Shown here piece after piece: positions 37,631 to 46,843 of a stretch of 64,000 nucleotides of DNA; the first letter of the stretch is position 1, and every line of letters begins with the position of its first letter. Origin of the DNA: Pseudomonas parafulva NBRC 16636 = DSM 17004 (GTDB lineage: Bacteria > Pseudomonadota > Gammaproteobacteria > Pseudomonadales > Pseudomonadaceae). The stretch lies in contig NZ_BBIU01000005.1 in the NCBI RefSeq assembly GCF_000730645.1, forward strand, positions 248,001-312,000. Reading direction: 5' to 3'. The notes beneath the pieces are model-generated. The model had not been told where the DNA came from. It saw nothing but the letters and a program-made list of their open reading frames with translations, and made no database searches. The position numbers and the translations under genes are program-made.

Positions 37631-39784
37631 TTACTCCTCTTCGCGCTCCAACACCATCAACACCACCGAACGCCCTGTCACATCGAACGTGCTGTCGAAT
37701 TCCAGCTGCTGCGCTTTACGCAGCTCCGGCCGGTCGGTGTCGATCACGCAACCCCAGTGGTTGCCCTCAGGTACGGTCGGCAATTTGAACTGCACGGTGT
37801 CATGGTGCGCGTTGACGATCAGCAGCACCGTCGCCTCGGCACCCGGCCGTGCAATGCCGCTGACCTGGGCACGGCCGTCGATCAGCATGCCCAGGCAACG
37901 GCCATTCGGGTCTTCCCACTGCTCCACGCTCATCTCGTTGCCGTCCGGCGCCAGCCAGGTGACGTCCTTCACCCCAATGGCCTCGTTGTAATCACCGACC
38001 AGGAAGCTCGAGCGGCGTAGCACGGGGTATTTAAGGCGCAGGCGGGTCAGGCGGCGGACGAACGTCAGCAGGGCCTGGCCCTCGTCATCCAGGTCCCAGT
38101 TCACCCAGCCAATCTCGCTGTCCTGGCAATAGGCATTGTTGTTGCCATGCTGGGTGCGGCTGAACTCGTCCCCCGCCACGATCATCGGCGTGCCTTGGGC
38201 GAACAGCAGGGTGGCGAAGAAGTTGCGCATCTGGCGCATGCGCAGGGCGTTGATTTCCGGGTCCTCGGTAGGGCCCTCGGCGCCGCAGTTCCACGACACG
38301 TTGTTGCTGGTGCCGTCCTGGTTGTTCTCGTCGTTGTCTTCGTTGTGCTTCTCGTTATACGACACCAGGTCGCGCAGGGTGAAACCGTCGTGGGCGGTGA
38401 TGAAGTTCACCGACGAGTACGGCCTGCGCCCCCGGTTGTTGAACAGGTCGCCAGAGCCCGTCATGCGCGCTGCAAAGTCTGCCAACTGCCCCTCGTCACC
38501 TTTCCAGAAGGCCCGCACCGTGTCACGGAACTTGTCGTTCCATTCTGCCCAGCCCGGCGCGAAGTTACCCACCTGGTAGCCCCCAGGGCCGCAGTCCCAG
38601 GGCTCGGCAATCAGCTTCACCTGGCGCAGCAATGGGTCCTGGCGGCAAGCTACCAGGAAGCTGTGGCGTTCGCTGTAGCCGTCGTGGTAGCGGCCCAGAA
38701 TGGTCGCCAGGTCGAAGCGGAAGCCGTCGACGTGCATCTCGCCTGCCCAGTAGCGCAGCGAATCGGTGACCAGCTGCAGCACGCAGGAATGGCTCAGGTC
38801 CAGGGTGTTGCCAGTGCCGGAATCGTTGATGTAGTAACGCTTGTTGTCCGGCATCAGGCGGTAGTACGAGGCGTTGTCGATGCCGCGCATCGACAGCGTG
38901 GGGCCCATCTCGTTGCCTTCGGCGGTGTGGTTGTACACCACATCCAGAATCAGCTCCAAGCCGGCATCATGCAGGTGCGCGACCATTTCCTTGAATTCGG
39001 CGATCTTGCCACTGGCCAGGTACGCCGGGTGCGGGGCGAAAAAGGCGATGCTGTTGTAGCCCCAGTAGTTGTTCAGGCCTTTCTGCAGCAGGTGCTGGTC
39101 GTTGACGAAGGCATGAATGGGCAGCAGTTCGATGCTGGAAACGCCCAGGTCCTTGATGTGTTTGAGCAGCTCGTCATTGGCAAGGCCGGCGAAGGTGCCG
39201 CGCAGCTTCTCGGGCACTGCCGGGTGGCGCATGCTGATGCCCTTGGCGTGGGCCTCGTAGACGATGGTGCGGTCCCACGGGGTTTGCACGCGCTGGTCAC
39301 GGCCCCAGGTGAAGGCCGGGTCGATTACCTTGCACTTGGGCACGAAGGGGGCACTGTCACGCTCATCGAACGACAGGTCGCCATCGGGGTGGCCGATGGT
39401 GTAGCCGAACAAGGCTTCGGACCATTTCAGTTCGCCCACCAGCTGCTTGGCGTAGGGGTCGATCAGCAGCTTGTTGGGGTTGAAGCGGTGACCGTTTTCC
39501 GGCTCGTAGGGGCCGTGTACGCGGTAGCCGTAAACCAGCCCAGGGTGAGCGTCGGGCAGGTAGCCGTGGTAGATCTCGTCGGTGTATTCCGGCAACTCGA
39601 TGCGCTCGAGTTCCTTCTCGCCAGAGGCGTCAAAAATACACAGTTCAACCTTGGTGGCATTGGCCGAGAAGATGGCGAAGTTGACGCCAAGGCCATCCCA
39701 GTTGGCGCCGAGGGGGAACGGTAAGCCTTCGCGAATGCGCGATGGTGCAACGGAGCGGGTTTTCTTTGGGGTGCGCGGGCTCAT
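37631..39784 (-). CDS. glgX: Glycogen debranching enzyme GlgX
   Basis: An isoamylase-type GH13_11 debranching enzyme of 717 residues that removes short alpha-1,6 branches from phosphorylase-limited glucan. Seen: CBM48 N-terminus (REGLPFPLGANWDGLGVNFA), YGYRVHGPYEPENGHRFNP, YWGYNSIAFFAPHPAY, nucleophile Asp in VDGFRFDLATILGR, acid/base Glu in LIAEPWDCGPGGYQVG, and NFITAHDGFTLRDLVSYN. All are GlgX/TreX signatures. It is the last gene of the glgA-treZ-malQ-treY-DUF2934-glgX run (gap of 127 bases from the DUF2934 gene). Confidence 0.96.
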   Translation of the reverse strand: MSPRTPKKTRSVAPSRIREGLPFPLGANWDGLGVNFAIFSANATKVELCIFDASGEKELERIELPEYTDEIYHGYLPDAHPGLVYGYRVHGPYEPENGHRFNPNKLLIDPYAKQLVGELKWSEALFGYTIGHPDGDLSFDERDSAPFVPKCKVIDPAFTWGRDQRVQTPWDRTIVYEAHAKGISMRHPAVPEKLRGTFAGLANDELLKHIKDLGVSSIELLPIHAFVNDQHLLQKGLNNYWGYNSIAFFAPHPAYLASGKIAEFKEMVAHLHDAGLELILDVVYNHTAEGNEMGPTLSMRGIDNASYYRLMPDNKRYYINDSGTGNTLDLSHSCVLQLVTDSLRYWAGEMHVDGFRFDLATILGRYHDGYSERHSFLVACRQDPLLRQVKLIAEPWDCGPGGYQVGNFAPGWAEWNDKFRDTVRAFWKGDEGQLADFAARMTGSGDLFNNRGRRPYSSVNFITAHDGFTLRDLVSYNEKHNEDNDENNQDGTSNNVSWNCGAEGPTEDPEINALRMRQMRNFFATLLFAQGTPMIVAGDEFSRTQHGNNNAYCQDSEIGWVNWDLDDEGQALLTFVRRLTRLRLKYPVLRRSSFLVGDYNEAIGVKDVTWLAPDGNEMSVEQWEDPNGRCLGMLIDGRAQVSGIARPGAEATVLLIVNAHHDTVQFKLPTVPEGNHWGCVIDTDRPELRKAQQLEFDSTFDVTGRSVVLMVLEREEE

Positions 39785-39911
39785 GGCAATCCTCGAATGG
39801 CCGTATAGGGCTGGATAGTGTGGGTATTGCTACGCCTCTGCCGCCGACAGGCCTGGTTCACGAATCGCTCGTGGTCAGTGGCTGCCTGCCAGCGGCAGAA
39901 CCGTTGAAGGC

Positions 39912-40232
39912 TCAGCTCGCGGTGGGTTTTTTCACCGCGCGAGGTTTTTTGGCAGCGGCAGGCTTGTCGCCTGCAGGCAGCGCTGCAACCTTGGGGTCGG
40001 CCGGTGGTTTGGGCGCCGCAGCTGCCTTGGGCTTGGCAGCGGGTTTGTCCCCGGGTTTGGCCTTGGGTGCAGGCTTGGCCTTGCCCTTGGCTTTCGCATC
40101 GGGGGCCAGGGCCTCCGCTTCGGCCAACTTGCGCGCCATTTCCCAATGGCGTTCTTCGTGGCCTTCCGGTTTCCCCTCCGACTCCCAGATCTGGTAGGCA
40201 AATTCGCGTATCCGCTTATCGTTGACACTCAT
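39912..40232 (-). CDS. DUF2934 protein with Lys/Pro/Ala-rich tail
   Basis: 106 residues from ATG 40232 (CAGGAGCG upstream). Residues 1-40 match DUF2934 (DKRIREFAYQIWESEGKPEG then HEERHWEMARKLAEAEA), a short motif found beside trehalose and glucan genes in many proteobacteria. The rest is a low-complexity basic tail of Lys, Pro and Ala (AKGKAKPAPKAKPGDKPAAK and similar), reminiscent of histone H1-like or AlgP-like tails. The function is unknown; the context suggests a link to osmotic or desiccation stress. The gene is 17 bases after treY, in the same operon. Confidence 0.8.
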   Translation of the reverse strand: MSVNDKRIREFAYQIWESEGKPEGHEERHWEMARKLAEAEALAPDAKAKGKAKPAPKAKPGDKPAAKPKAAAAPKPPADPKVAALPAGDKPAAAKKPRAVKKPTAS

Positions 40233-40249
40233 CGTGACGCTCCTGAATG

Positions 40250-43024
40250 CTAGTTGTGTTCGATCAACACGTTGACCGGAAACTCGGAAAGTACGGCGCT
40301 TAACTTCAACTCTCTTACAGGGCTGACAACGCTTGCACCGAAAAGTCCAGTCGAGTTGGCAGGGGAAAAGGCAAACGGCAGAATTACCCGCGTATCGTCC
40401 CAATTCTGAGCTGGGATCAGGGGCGTCGCAGCCGCGCCCAGCAGCGAGCTGGCCAGGCGTGGGGCAACAATCACCGCCCGTTCGCTGTCCCCCAGGCGGG
40501 CGAATGCCACAACCTTGTCAGCGTGCTTGCCTTGCACGGCAAGGGGCAGGTAGGCCCCACGGCGGAACAGCTCAGGGTGGGCCATGCGGCAGTCGAGCAC
40601 ACGCGCAACCAATGCCTGTTTGACCCGTGCGTCCTGCCAGTTAGCCAGCAGCTCGGGCAGCGGCGCATTGTCGGTCAGCGAGGCGCGCCGCGCCGGGTAA
40701 TCCACCGGCCTGCGGTTGTCTGGGTCGACCAGGCTGAAATCCCAGTACTCGTTGCCCTGGTACAGGTCGGGCACACCAGGCACGGTCATGCGCATCAGGG
40801 CCTGCACCAGGCTGTTGAGCGCGCCGGGGCAACTGATCAACTGCGCGGCATCCGCCACGGACTTGCGCAACTGCAGGTGGTCGTCGTTCAGCAGCAAGCC
40901 ATCCAGATAGCGTACGCAGCTGGCTTCATAGGCTTCGTTGGGTGCGTTCCAGCTGCTGCGCAGCTTGGCCTCGCGCAGGGCCTTCTGCTGCCATTGGCGA
41001 ACCCGTTCGGCGTACTGCTCCAGGCCTTGGTGGTCATCTACATCCAGGCCTAGGGGCCAGGTGCCCAGCAGGGTTTGCAGCAGCATGTACTCGTCGCCGG
41101 GGCTGGGGGCCACGCCGTCGTCCAGCGGCTCACGCAGCGGCTCGGCCAGCTCGCGCCAGTGCTCCAGGCGGCTGGCGAGCCAGGGCGCACGTTCGCTGAG
41201 CACCGCCAGGCGGGCACGGGTATCCTCGCCGCGCTTGTGGTCGTGGGTGGCAGTGGCCAGCAGGTTATCGGGGAAGTCCCGCAAGCGCCGCTGCGCCTCA
41301 TTGTGGAAGTCGTCCAGTGGTGCGCCAAAGCGCTCGGCTTCAAAGCCCACATCGTTGCGCGACAGCAGGCGTGCGCTGCGGTAGAAGGCGGTGTCCTCCA
41401 CGGCCTTGGCGGCGCTGGGGGCAGTCAGTTGCTGGAAGCGTACACAGGCATGGCGCAGTTGCTTGCGTGCCCGCCCTGGCGGCAGCTGGCGCCAGCCTTC
41501 GCCACCCAGCCACTTCTCCATTTGCTCCAGCAAGGGCCAGTCTGCCTCGCTGAGGTCTTGCCGGGCGCCTTCCAGAGCCTGCTGGAAAAAGCCCTCGTCC
41601 TCAGCCGGCCTGCCGCAGGCGTTGAAGTAGGTGCGGTACACCGGGTATTGCGCCACCAGTGCTTGCAACGCTCGGCGGATAGCGCCCAGGGACAGGTCGC
41701 GGGTCATCAGGTCGTTGCGCGCCACCTGCAACAATGCCTGGGCCACCGACTCGCAGTCACCAGCCAGGCTGGCGTTGAGCACCAGGTGCCGCGCCAGGCG
41801 GATTTCTTCGGCGTAATCCGGGCGCTCGCTCACATTCGCCCACAGTTCCGTCAGCGGCGCTTCGCCGGCGGGGTCGTGCTGCAACAGCGACACCTGGTTC
41901 ATGAATTCGTAGCCGGTGGTGCCGTCGGTGAGCCAGTCGCGATGCAGGTGCTCATCCACGCCCAGGATCTTCTCCACATAAATGGGGAAGTGCTCAAGCG
42001 ACGCCTGCGGCGGGCGGCTGGCCATCAGGCTGGTGACGCGGCGGCGTAGCTTGCGGCAGTAGCCGCGTGGGTCGGCCAGGCCGTCGATGTGGTCGATGCG
42101 CAGGCCGTCCACCAAGCCGCGCTCGATCAGTTCGAACAGCTTGGCATGGGTGGCTTCGAACACCACCGAGCGTTCGACCCGCAGGCCGCCCAGTTCGTTG
42201 ATGTCGAAGAAACGCCGCCAGTTGATGTCGTCCGCTGCCGTGCGCCAGCTGGCCAGGCGATAGGTCTGACGTTCCAGCAGCAGGTGCAGGCGCTTGAAGC
42301 CCGCTTCGCTGCGGCTGTCGAAGGCCACCAATGCCGACTCCAGATCGGCACCTTCGCGCACCAGGCGCGCCAATTCAGCTTGCAGGGGGAGGGCTTCCTC
42401 CACGGGTGCAGCCGAGTCACCCAAAGCGGTGAAGTGCTCAGCCAGGGCTGCCAGCGCCGGGTCCGGGCTTAGCGCCAGGATCCAGCCATAGTCCACCGGG
42501 CAAATCGGGAAGCGGTGCTCGTAATGGGCAATCTGGAGTACGCCGTTGGCCTTGTCGAATTCAAGCGGGATCTCGCCCTCTTTCAGGGCCACGCCGTAGT
42601 CGCTGCCCAGGAACGGCAGCAGCAACTGGCCAGCCAGCAATGGGTCGGCCGAGTGCCACTGGATATCGAAGAATTCGGCATAGGGGCTGCGCCGGCCCCA
42701 GGCCAGCAGGCTCTGCCACCACGGGTTGTCGGCCCCGCCCACGGCCATGTGGTTGGATACCGTGTCTACGATCAGCCCCATGCCGTGCTGGCGCAAAGCG
42801 GCCACCAGGCGCTCCAGGGCAGCCTCACCGCCCAGTTCCGGGTTTACCTGTGTAGGGTCGACCACGTCGTAGCCGTGCCGCGACCCGGCGCGGGCTTTCA
42901 GCAGGGGCGATGCGTACAGGTGGCTGATGCCCAGCTGGGCGAAGTAGGGCACCAGCGGCAGGGCGTGGTCGAGAGTGAAGTCGCTGTGAAATTGCAGGCG
43001 CAGCGTGGCGGTAAGCGGCTTCAT
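40250..43024 (-). CDS. treY: Malto-oligosyltrehalose synthase
   Basis: A GH13_26 intramolecular transglucosylase of 924 residues that converts the reducing end of linear glucan to a trehalosyl unit. Seen: TLRLQFHSDFTLDHALPLVP, LGISHLYASPLLKARAGSRH, nucleophile Asp in DGLRIDHIDGLADPRGY (near residue 310), Glu in IYVEKILG (near 350) and TATHDHKRGEDTRARLAVLS, all TreY-specific. Works with TreZ to release trehalose. The start overlaps the malQ stop by four bases. Confidence 0.96.
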   Translation of the reverse strand: MKPLTATLRLQFHSDFTLDHALPLVPYFAQLGISHLYASPLLKARAGSRHGYDVVDPTQVNPELGGEAALERLVAALRQHGMGLIVDTVSNHMAVGGADNPWWQSLLAWGRRSPYAEFFDIQWHSADPLLAGQLLLPFLGSDYGVALKEGEIPLEFDKANGVLQIAHYEHRFPICPVDYGWILALSPDPALAALAEHFTALGDSAAPVEEALPLQAELARLVREGADLESALVAFDSRSEAGFKRLHLLLERQTYRLASWRTAADDINWRRFFDINELGGLRVERSVVFEATHAKLFELIERGLVDGLRIDHIDGLADPRGYCRKLRRRVTSLMASRPPQASLEHFPIYVEKILGVDEHLHRDWLTDGTTGYEFMNQVSLLQHDPAGEAPLTELWANVSERPDYAEEIRLARHLVLNASLAGDCESVAQALLQVARNDLMTRDLSLGAIRRALQALVAQYPVYRTYFNACGRPAEDEGFFQQALEGARQDLSEADWPLLEQMEKWLGGEGWRQLPPGRARKQLRHACVRFQQLTAPSAAKAVEDTAFYRSARLLSRNDVGFEAERFGAPLDDFHNEAQRRLRDFPDNLLATATHDHKRGEDTRARLAVLSERAPWLASRLEHWRELAEPLREPLDDGVAPSPGDEYMLLQTLLGTWPLGLDVDDHQGLEQYAERVRQWQQKALREAKLRSSWNAPNEAYEASCVRYLDGLLLNDDHLQLRKSVADAAQLISCPGALNSLVQALMRMTVPGVPDLYQGNEYWDFSLVDPDNRRPVDYPARRASLTDNAPLPELLANWQDARVKQALVARVLDCRMAHPELFRRGAYLPLAVQGKHADKVVAFARLGDSERAVIVAPRLASSLLGAAATPLIPAQNWDDTRVILPFAFSPANSTGLFGASVVSPVRELKLSAVLSEFPVNVLIEHN

Positions 43025-45090
43025 CGGTCGCGCTCCCAGGCTTGCTCGCGGGCTTGGGCCAGCAGCTCCAGGCGCCGTGCGGCGTCTGCATCGTCCAGCA
43101 TGCGGTCGGCGGGCAGGGCAAAGCGGCGGCGCCAGTTGGGGTGGCCATCGGTGGTGCCGGGCATGTTGGGCTGTTCGTCCAGGCCGAGCAGGTCTTCGAG
43201 CGGGACCAGTACCAAGGGTGCGCGGGTATGGCCTACATAACGGATAGCGGCATCGATCACGGCAGAGGTGTCCTCAAGCGGGCCATAGTTGGTTTCCAGC
43301 GTACGGCGCAGGCCGTCGTGTTCCTTCTGGCGGTCGGCGCGCCAGTGTTGCTCGGTGGCGGCATCGACCAGCCCCAGGCGGTGGCTCCAGTCGATATCGC
43401 GGTTCTGCAGCCAACCAGCCACGGGGGCGAGGTCGTGGGTGCCGGTGGTGGCCAGGGCGTCGTCGGGCCAGTCCATGATGGGTGTGAATTTGCCGGGCGA
43501 GGCTTGCTCGAACGGCAATACACGCATGCCCAACACATTCTTGGCCGCCAAGGCTTCGCGCAGCCCGTCCGGCACTGTGCCCAGGTCTTCTCCCAGGATG
43601 ACCGCCTGGTTGCGCACCGACTCCAGCGCCAGCAGCCGCAGCAGGTCTTCCAGCGGGTAATTCAGGTAGGCACCTTCGCTGGGCTTGGCGCCACGGGGGA
43701 TCACCCACAACCGGCGCAGGCCCATGACGTGGTCGATGCGCAGGCCGCCGGCGTTGGCCATGTTGGCCCTGAGCATTTCGATGAAGGCGCGGTAGCCGTT
43801 GCGCTTCAGGCCCTCGGGTGAGAACCCGCAAATGCCCCAGTCCTGGCCGGCGCGGTTGAGGATATCGGGCGGCGCGCCCACGGTGAGGTTGGCCAGCAAT
43901 TCGTCTTGGCGGCTCCAGGCCTGGCTACCGGCGCCATCGGCCCCCACCGCCAGGTCTGCAATCAGCCCGATGCCCATGCCGTTGCCTGTGGCGGCCTGTT
44001 GAGCACGGCGCACGCTGCGCTCGGTCAGCCACTGGCAGAAGGCATGGAATTCCACGCTGGACGGGTAGCTTTCGGCAAGGCTCTGCACGCTCGGGTGATA
44101 CGGGTCGCGCCACTCGGCTGGCCATTTGCGCCAGTCGGCGCCCAGGCCTTCATCCACCGCCTTGGCTTGCAGTACCTCGAAGCGGCAGTGATGTTCCAGC
44201 GCTTCCCCGGCGTCGTCGCGGAAGCTTTCGAAATCGGTGCGCAGGGGGTGGTCGCCCTGGCAAAAATCCTTGTACAGCGCACGCAGCAGCTGGAAGCGGA
44301 AGTCGGCTGCACGCGGCCAGTCCACCAGCGGTTCCTGCTCCAGCGCTTCGAGTGCCTGCTCAAGCCCACTGCTGACGATGGCCGTCCTTACAGCGCGCTC
44401 CCCCAGGATGGCGGCTGGGCTGGCGTACAGGGTGTTCAGCAGCAGGCGGCTGGAGGGTGAGTAGGGGCTGTAGTGCTCCTGCTCGAAGGCGGACAACGCG
44501 TGAATAGGGCTTATGGCCAGTGCGTCTGCGCCGCGCTCGGCGGCGCTGCGGGCCAGCTGTTCCAGGGCCAGGCAGTCGCCGTAGCCCCCGTCGCCGGGGC
44601 GGCGCAAGCTGTAGAGCTGCGCTGAAAGGCCCCAGCAGCGTGCGGGGGCTTCTTCGGCTACCTCGTGCAACGACAGGCAGCCGGCTGGTGCCACGGCCAG
44701 CGTGAACCCATGCCCCGACACCTCAAGCTGGTGGTAACCCACCGGCAGGGTGCCGGGCAGCCGGGCATGGGCGTCCAGCGCCAGTTCCGTCTGGTTGCCG
44801 TCCTCCAGCTCACAGCGCACTGCTGCGCCGCTGGCAAAATAGCGTGAGAGGTCGAGCGGCTCGCCTTGGTCTGCAGTCAACAACGGGGGCACATGGTCGG
44901 CATCGTCGCTGTGCTGGAGGTCTGCCAGGCTTTCGCGAACCTGCGCATCATCCGCCGCAGCATGGCCGAGCGCTTCAAGCACCTGGCGCAACACGTCATC
45001 ACTGACTTGCTGCGGCTTGTTGTTGGCATCGACCCAGTCGCGTGCCAACCCGGCTGCGCTGGCCAGTTTATGGAGCAAGGTTTCGCTCAT
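43021..45090 (-). CDS. malQ: 4-alpha-glucanotransferase (amylomaltase)
   Basis: A GH77 enzyme of 689 residues that redistributes short malto-oligosaccharides and releases glucose. Signatures: AQLYSLRRPGDGGYGDCLAL, SPYSPSSRLLLNTLYASP, nucleophile Asp in GLRIDHVMGLRRLWVIPRG, acid/base Glu in VILGEDLGTVPDGLREAL and TTGTHDLAPVAGWL. The N-terminal 150 residues are the extra domain usual in proteobacterial MalQ. It overlaps treZ and treY by four bases on either side, so the three are translationally coupled. Confidence 0.95.
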   Translation of the reverse strand: MSETLLHKLASAAGLARDWVDANNKPQQVSDDVLRQVLEALGHAAADDAQVRESLADLQHSDDADHVPPLLTADQGEPLDLSRYFASGAAVRCELEDGNQTELALDAHARLPGTLPVGYHQLEVSGHGFTLAVAPAGCLSLHEVAEEAPARCWGLSAQLYSLRRPGDGGYGDCLALEQLARSAAERGADALAISPIHALSAFEQEHYSPYSPSSRLLLNTLYASPAAILGERAVRTAIVSSGLEQALEALEQEPLVDWPRAADFRFQLLRALYKDFCQGDHPLRTDFESFRDDAGEALEHHCRFEVLQAKAVDEGLGADWRKWPAEWRDPYHPSVQSLAESYPSSVEFHAFCQWLTERSVRRAQQAATGNGMGIGLIADLAVGADGAGSQAWSRQDELLANLTVGAPPDILNRAGQDWGICGFSPEGLKRNGYRAFIEMLRANMANAGGLRIDHVMGLRRLWVIPRGAKPSEGAYLNYPLEDLLRLLALESVRNQAVILGEDLGTVPDGLREALAAKNVLGMRVLPFEQASPGKFTPIMDWPDDALATTGTHDLAPVAGWLQNRDIDWSHRLGLVDAATEQHWRADRQKEHDGLRRTLETNYGPLEDTSAVIDAAIRYVGHTRAPLVLVPLEDLLGLDEQPNMPGTTDGHPNWRRRFALPADRMLDDADAARRLELLAQAREQAWERDR

Positions 45091-46829
45091 GGCGCCTCCT
45101 GGCCAGCGGGCAGCAAGGTGACCACGCAGCTGTAAGGGGAAAGGGTAGAGCCCGGGTGGGCCGTGTCGCCGCTGTCGAACAGGCAGGCACCGGCAGGCGG
45201 CGCATGCAACGTGAGCGGCTGCTCGGAGAGGTTGAGGTCGATGCGTAGCGTGCTGCCATCACCCAGCTGCCAACGGGCGCTGAGTGCCTTGTCTGCCAAC
45301 ACTTCTGCACCCAGAGCACGTGTACCAGGCAGGCGCGGCATCAACTGTTGCCTACGTACCGCCAGCAACTGCTGGTACAGCCCGTGCCAGCCCGCCAGCA
45401 CATCCTGTGCATCGGGCCGCGAGTCATCGAAGGTCTGCCGGGCGTTGGGGTCGGGGATGCGCGCCCGTTGCTCCGGGTCGGCAAACGCGGCGAAGTGCTC
45501 GAACTCGCCCCGGCGGCCTTCGCGCACCGCGTCGGCCAACTCATCGTGGAAGTCGGTGAAGAACAGGAACGGTGCACGGCTGCCGTCATCATCGCCCATG
45601 AACAGCAGCGGAATCATCGGGCTCAGCAACAGCAAACCCGTGGCTGCCCGCAGCGCGGCAGGCGGTGCCAGGCGGGTGAGGCGCTCGCCCATCGCCCGGT
45701 TGCCGATCTGGTCGTGGTTCTGCAGGAACAGCACAAAGGCGCTGGGCTGTAGATGTCCGCTCGGCTCGCCGCGGGGTTGGCCATGGCGGTTGGGTTCGCC
45801 CTGGAAGACAAAGCCCTCACTCAGGCACCGGGCCAGCTTGTTGATCGGCTGGTGCTTGTAGTCTTCGTAATAGCCCTCGGTCTCGCCTGTGAGCAATACA
45901 TGCAGCGCGTTGTGGCCGTCATCGTTCCACTGCGCATCAAAGCCTTGTTCCAGCAGAAACGCCTGGTTGTGCTCGTTCTCCAGCACCAGCCAAATCTGCC
46001 GGCCAGGCTCCACCGCCTCGCGCACGCGACGTGCCAGTTCAACCAGGAAGTCGGGCTGGTCGATGGCGTGCACGGCATCCAGGCGCAGCCCGTCGAAGCG
46101 GTAGTCGCACAGCCACATCAGGGCGTTCTGGATGAAGTACTCGCGCACTTCCGGGCGGCGGAAGTCAATGGCCGCGCCCCAAGGGGTCTGGCGGTCTTCC
46201 CGGAAGAAGGGGCCAGCGTAGGCATGCAGGAAGTTGCCGTCCGGGCCGAAGTGGTTGTACACAACGTCCAGCATCACCATCAGGCCATGGCCGTGGGCCT
46301 GGTCGATCAGGCTGCACAGCTGCTCGGGGGTGCCATAGGTGTGCTGCGCCGCGTAGGGCAGCACGCCATCGTAGCCCCAGTTGCGGGTGCCCGGGAACTC
46401 GCCAACGGGCATCAGTTCGATAGCGGTGATGCCGGTTGCGGCCATGCGTGGCAACTGGCGTGCCACGCCTTCATAGCCACCCAGTACGCCGACGTGCACC
46501 TCCTGAATGACTGCTTCATGCCAAGGCCGGCCCTGCCAGGTGTGTTGCCAGGCATGGCCAGCCAGATCCACCAGCTGGCTTGGGCCGTGAACGCCCTCAG
46601 GCTGAAAGCGCGATGCCGGGTCGGCCACTTGCAGCTTGCCGTCAATGCGATAGGTGTAGCGGTCCCCGGGCTTGGCAGATGCATCAACGCTAAACCAGCC
46701 GTCACCCTCTGCCTTTAATTCAACCCCAGGTTGTTGCTGCAATTCCAAGCTCACGCTGCGCGCGTCGGGTGCCCAGAGGGCGAAGCGCGCCGACGTGGCG
46801 TCCAGTGAGTGTGCGCCATGCCTGTGCAT
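45087..46829 (-). CDS. treZ: Malto-oligosyltrehalose trehalohydrolase
   Basis: A GH13_10 enzyme of 580 residues that cleaves trehalose from TreY products. Seen: N-terminal CBM48-like domain (ARFALWAPDARSVSLELQQQ), GITAIELMPVGEFPGTRNWG then YDGVLPYAAQHTYG, nucleophile Asp in DGLRLDAVHAIDQPDFL, Glu in IWLVLENEHNQAF, and FLQNHDQIGNRAMGERL. These are diagnostic. It starts 14 bases after glgA and overlaps malQ by four bases. Confidence 0.96.
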   Translation of the reverse strand: MHRHGAHSLDATSARFALWAPDARSVSLELQQQPGVELKAEGDGWFSVDASAKPGDRYTYRIDGKLQVADPASRFQPEGVHGPSQLVDLAGHAWQHTWQGRPWHEAVIQEVHVGVLGGYEGVARQLPRMAATGITAIELMPVGEFPGTRNWGYDGVLPYAAQHTYGTPEQLCSLIDQAHGHGLMVMLDVVYNHFGPDGNFLHAYAGPFFREDRQTPWGAAIDFRRPEVREYFIQNALMWLCDYRFDGLRLDAVHAIDQPDFLVELARRVREAVEPGRQIWLVLENEHNQAFLLEQGFDAQWNDDGHNALHVLLTGETEGYYEDYKHQPINKLARCLSEGFVFQGEPNRHGQPRGEPSGHLQPSAFVLFLQNHDQIGNRAMGERLTRLAPPAALRAATGLLLLSPMIPLLFMGDDDGSRAPFLFFTDFHDELADAVREGRRGEFEHFAAFADPEQRARIPDPNARQTFDDSRPDAQDVLAGWHGLYQQLLAVRRQQLMPRLPGTRALGAEVLADKALSARWQLGDGSTLRIDLNLSEQPLTLHAPPAGACLFDSGDTAHPGSTLSPYSCVVTLLPAGQEAP

Positions 46830-46843
46830 CTTCGACCCCTTTT

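Noticed and set aside
38147..39724. 525-codon plus-strand frame opposite glgX
   Set aside because: Shadow of glgX produced by GC-rich codon bias.
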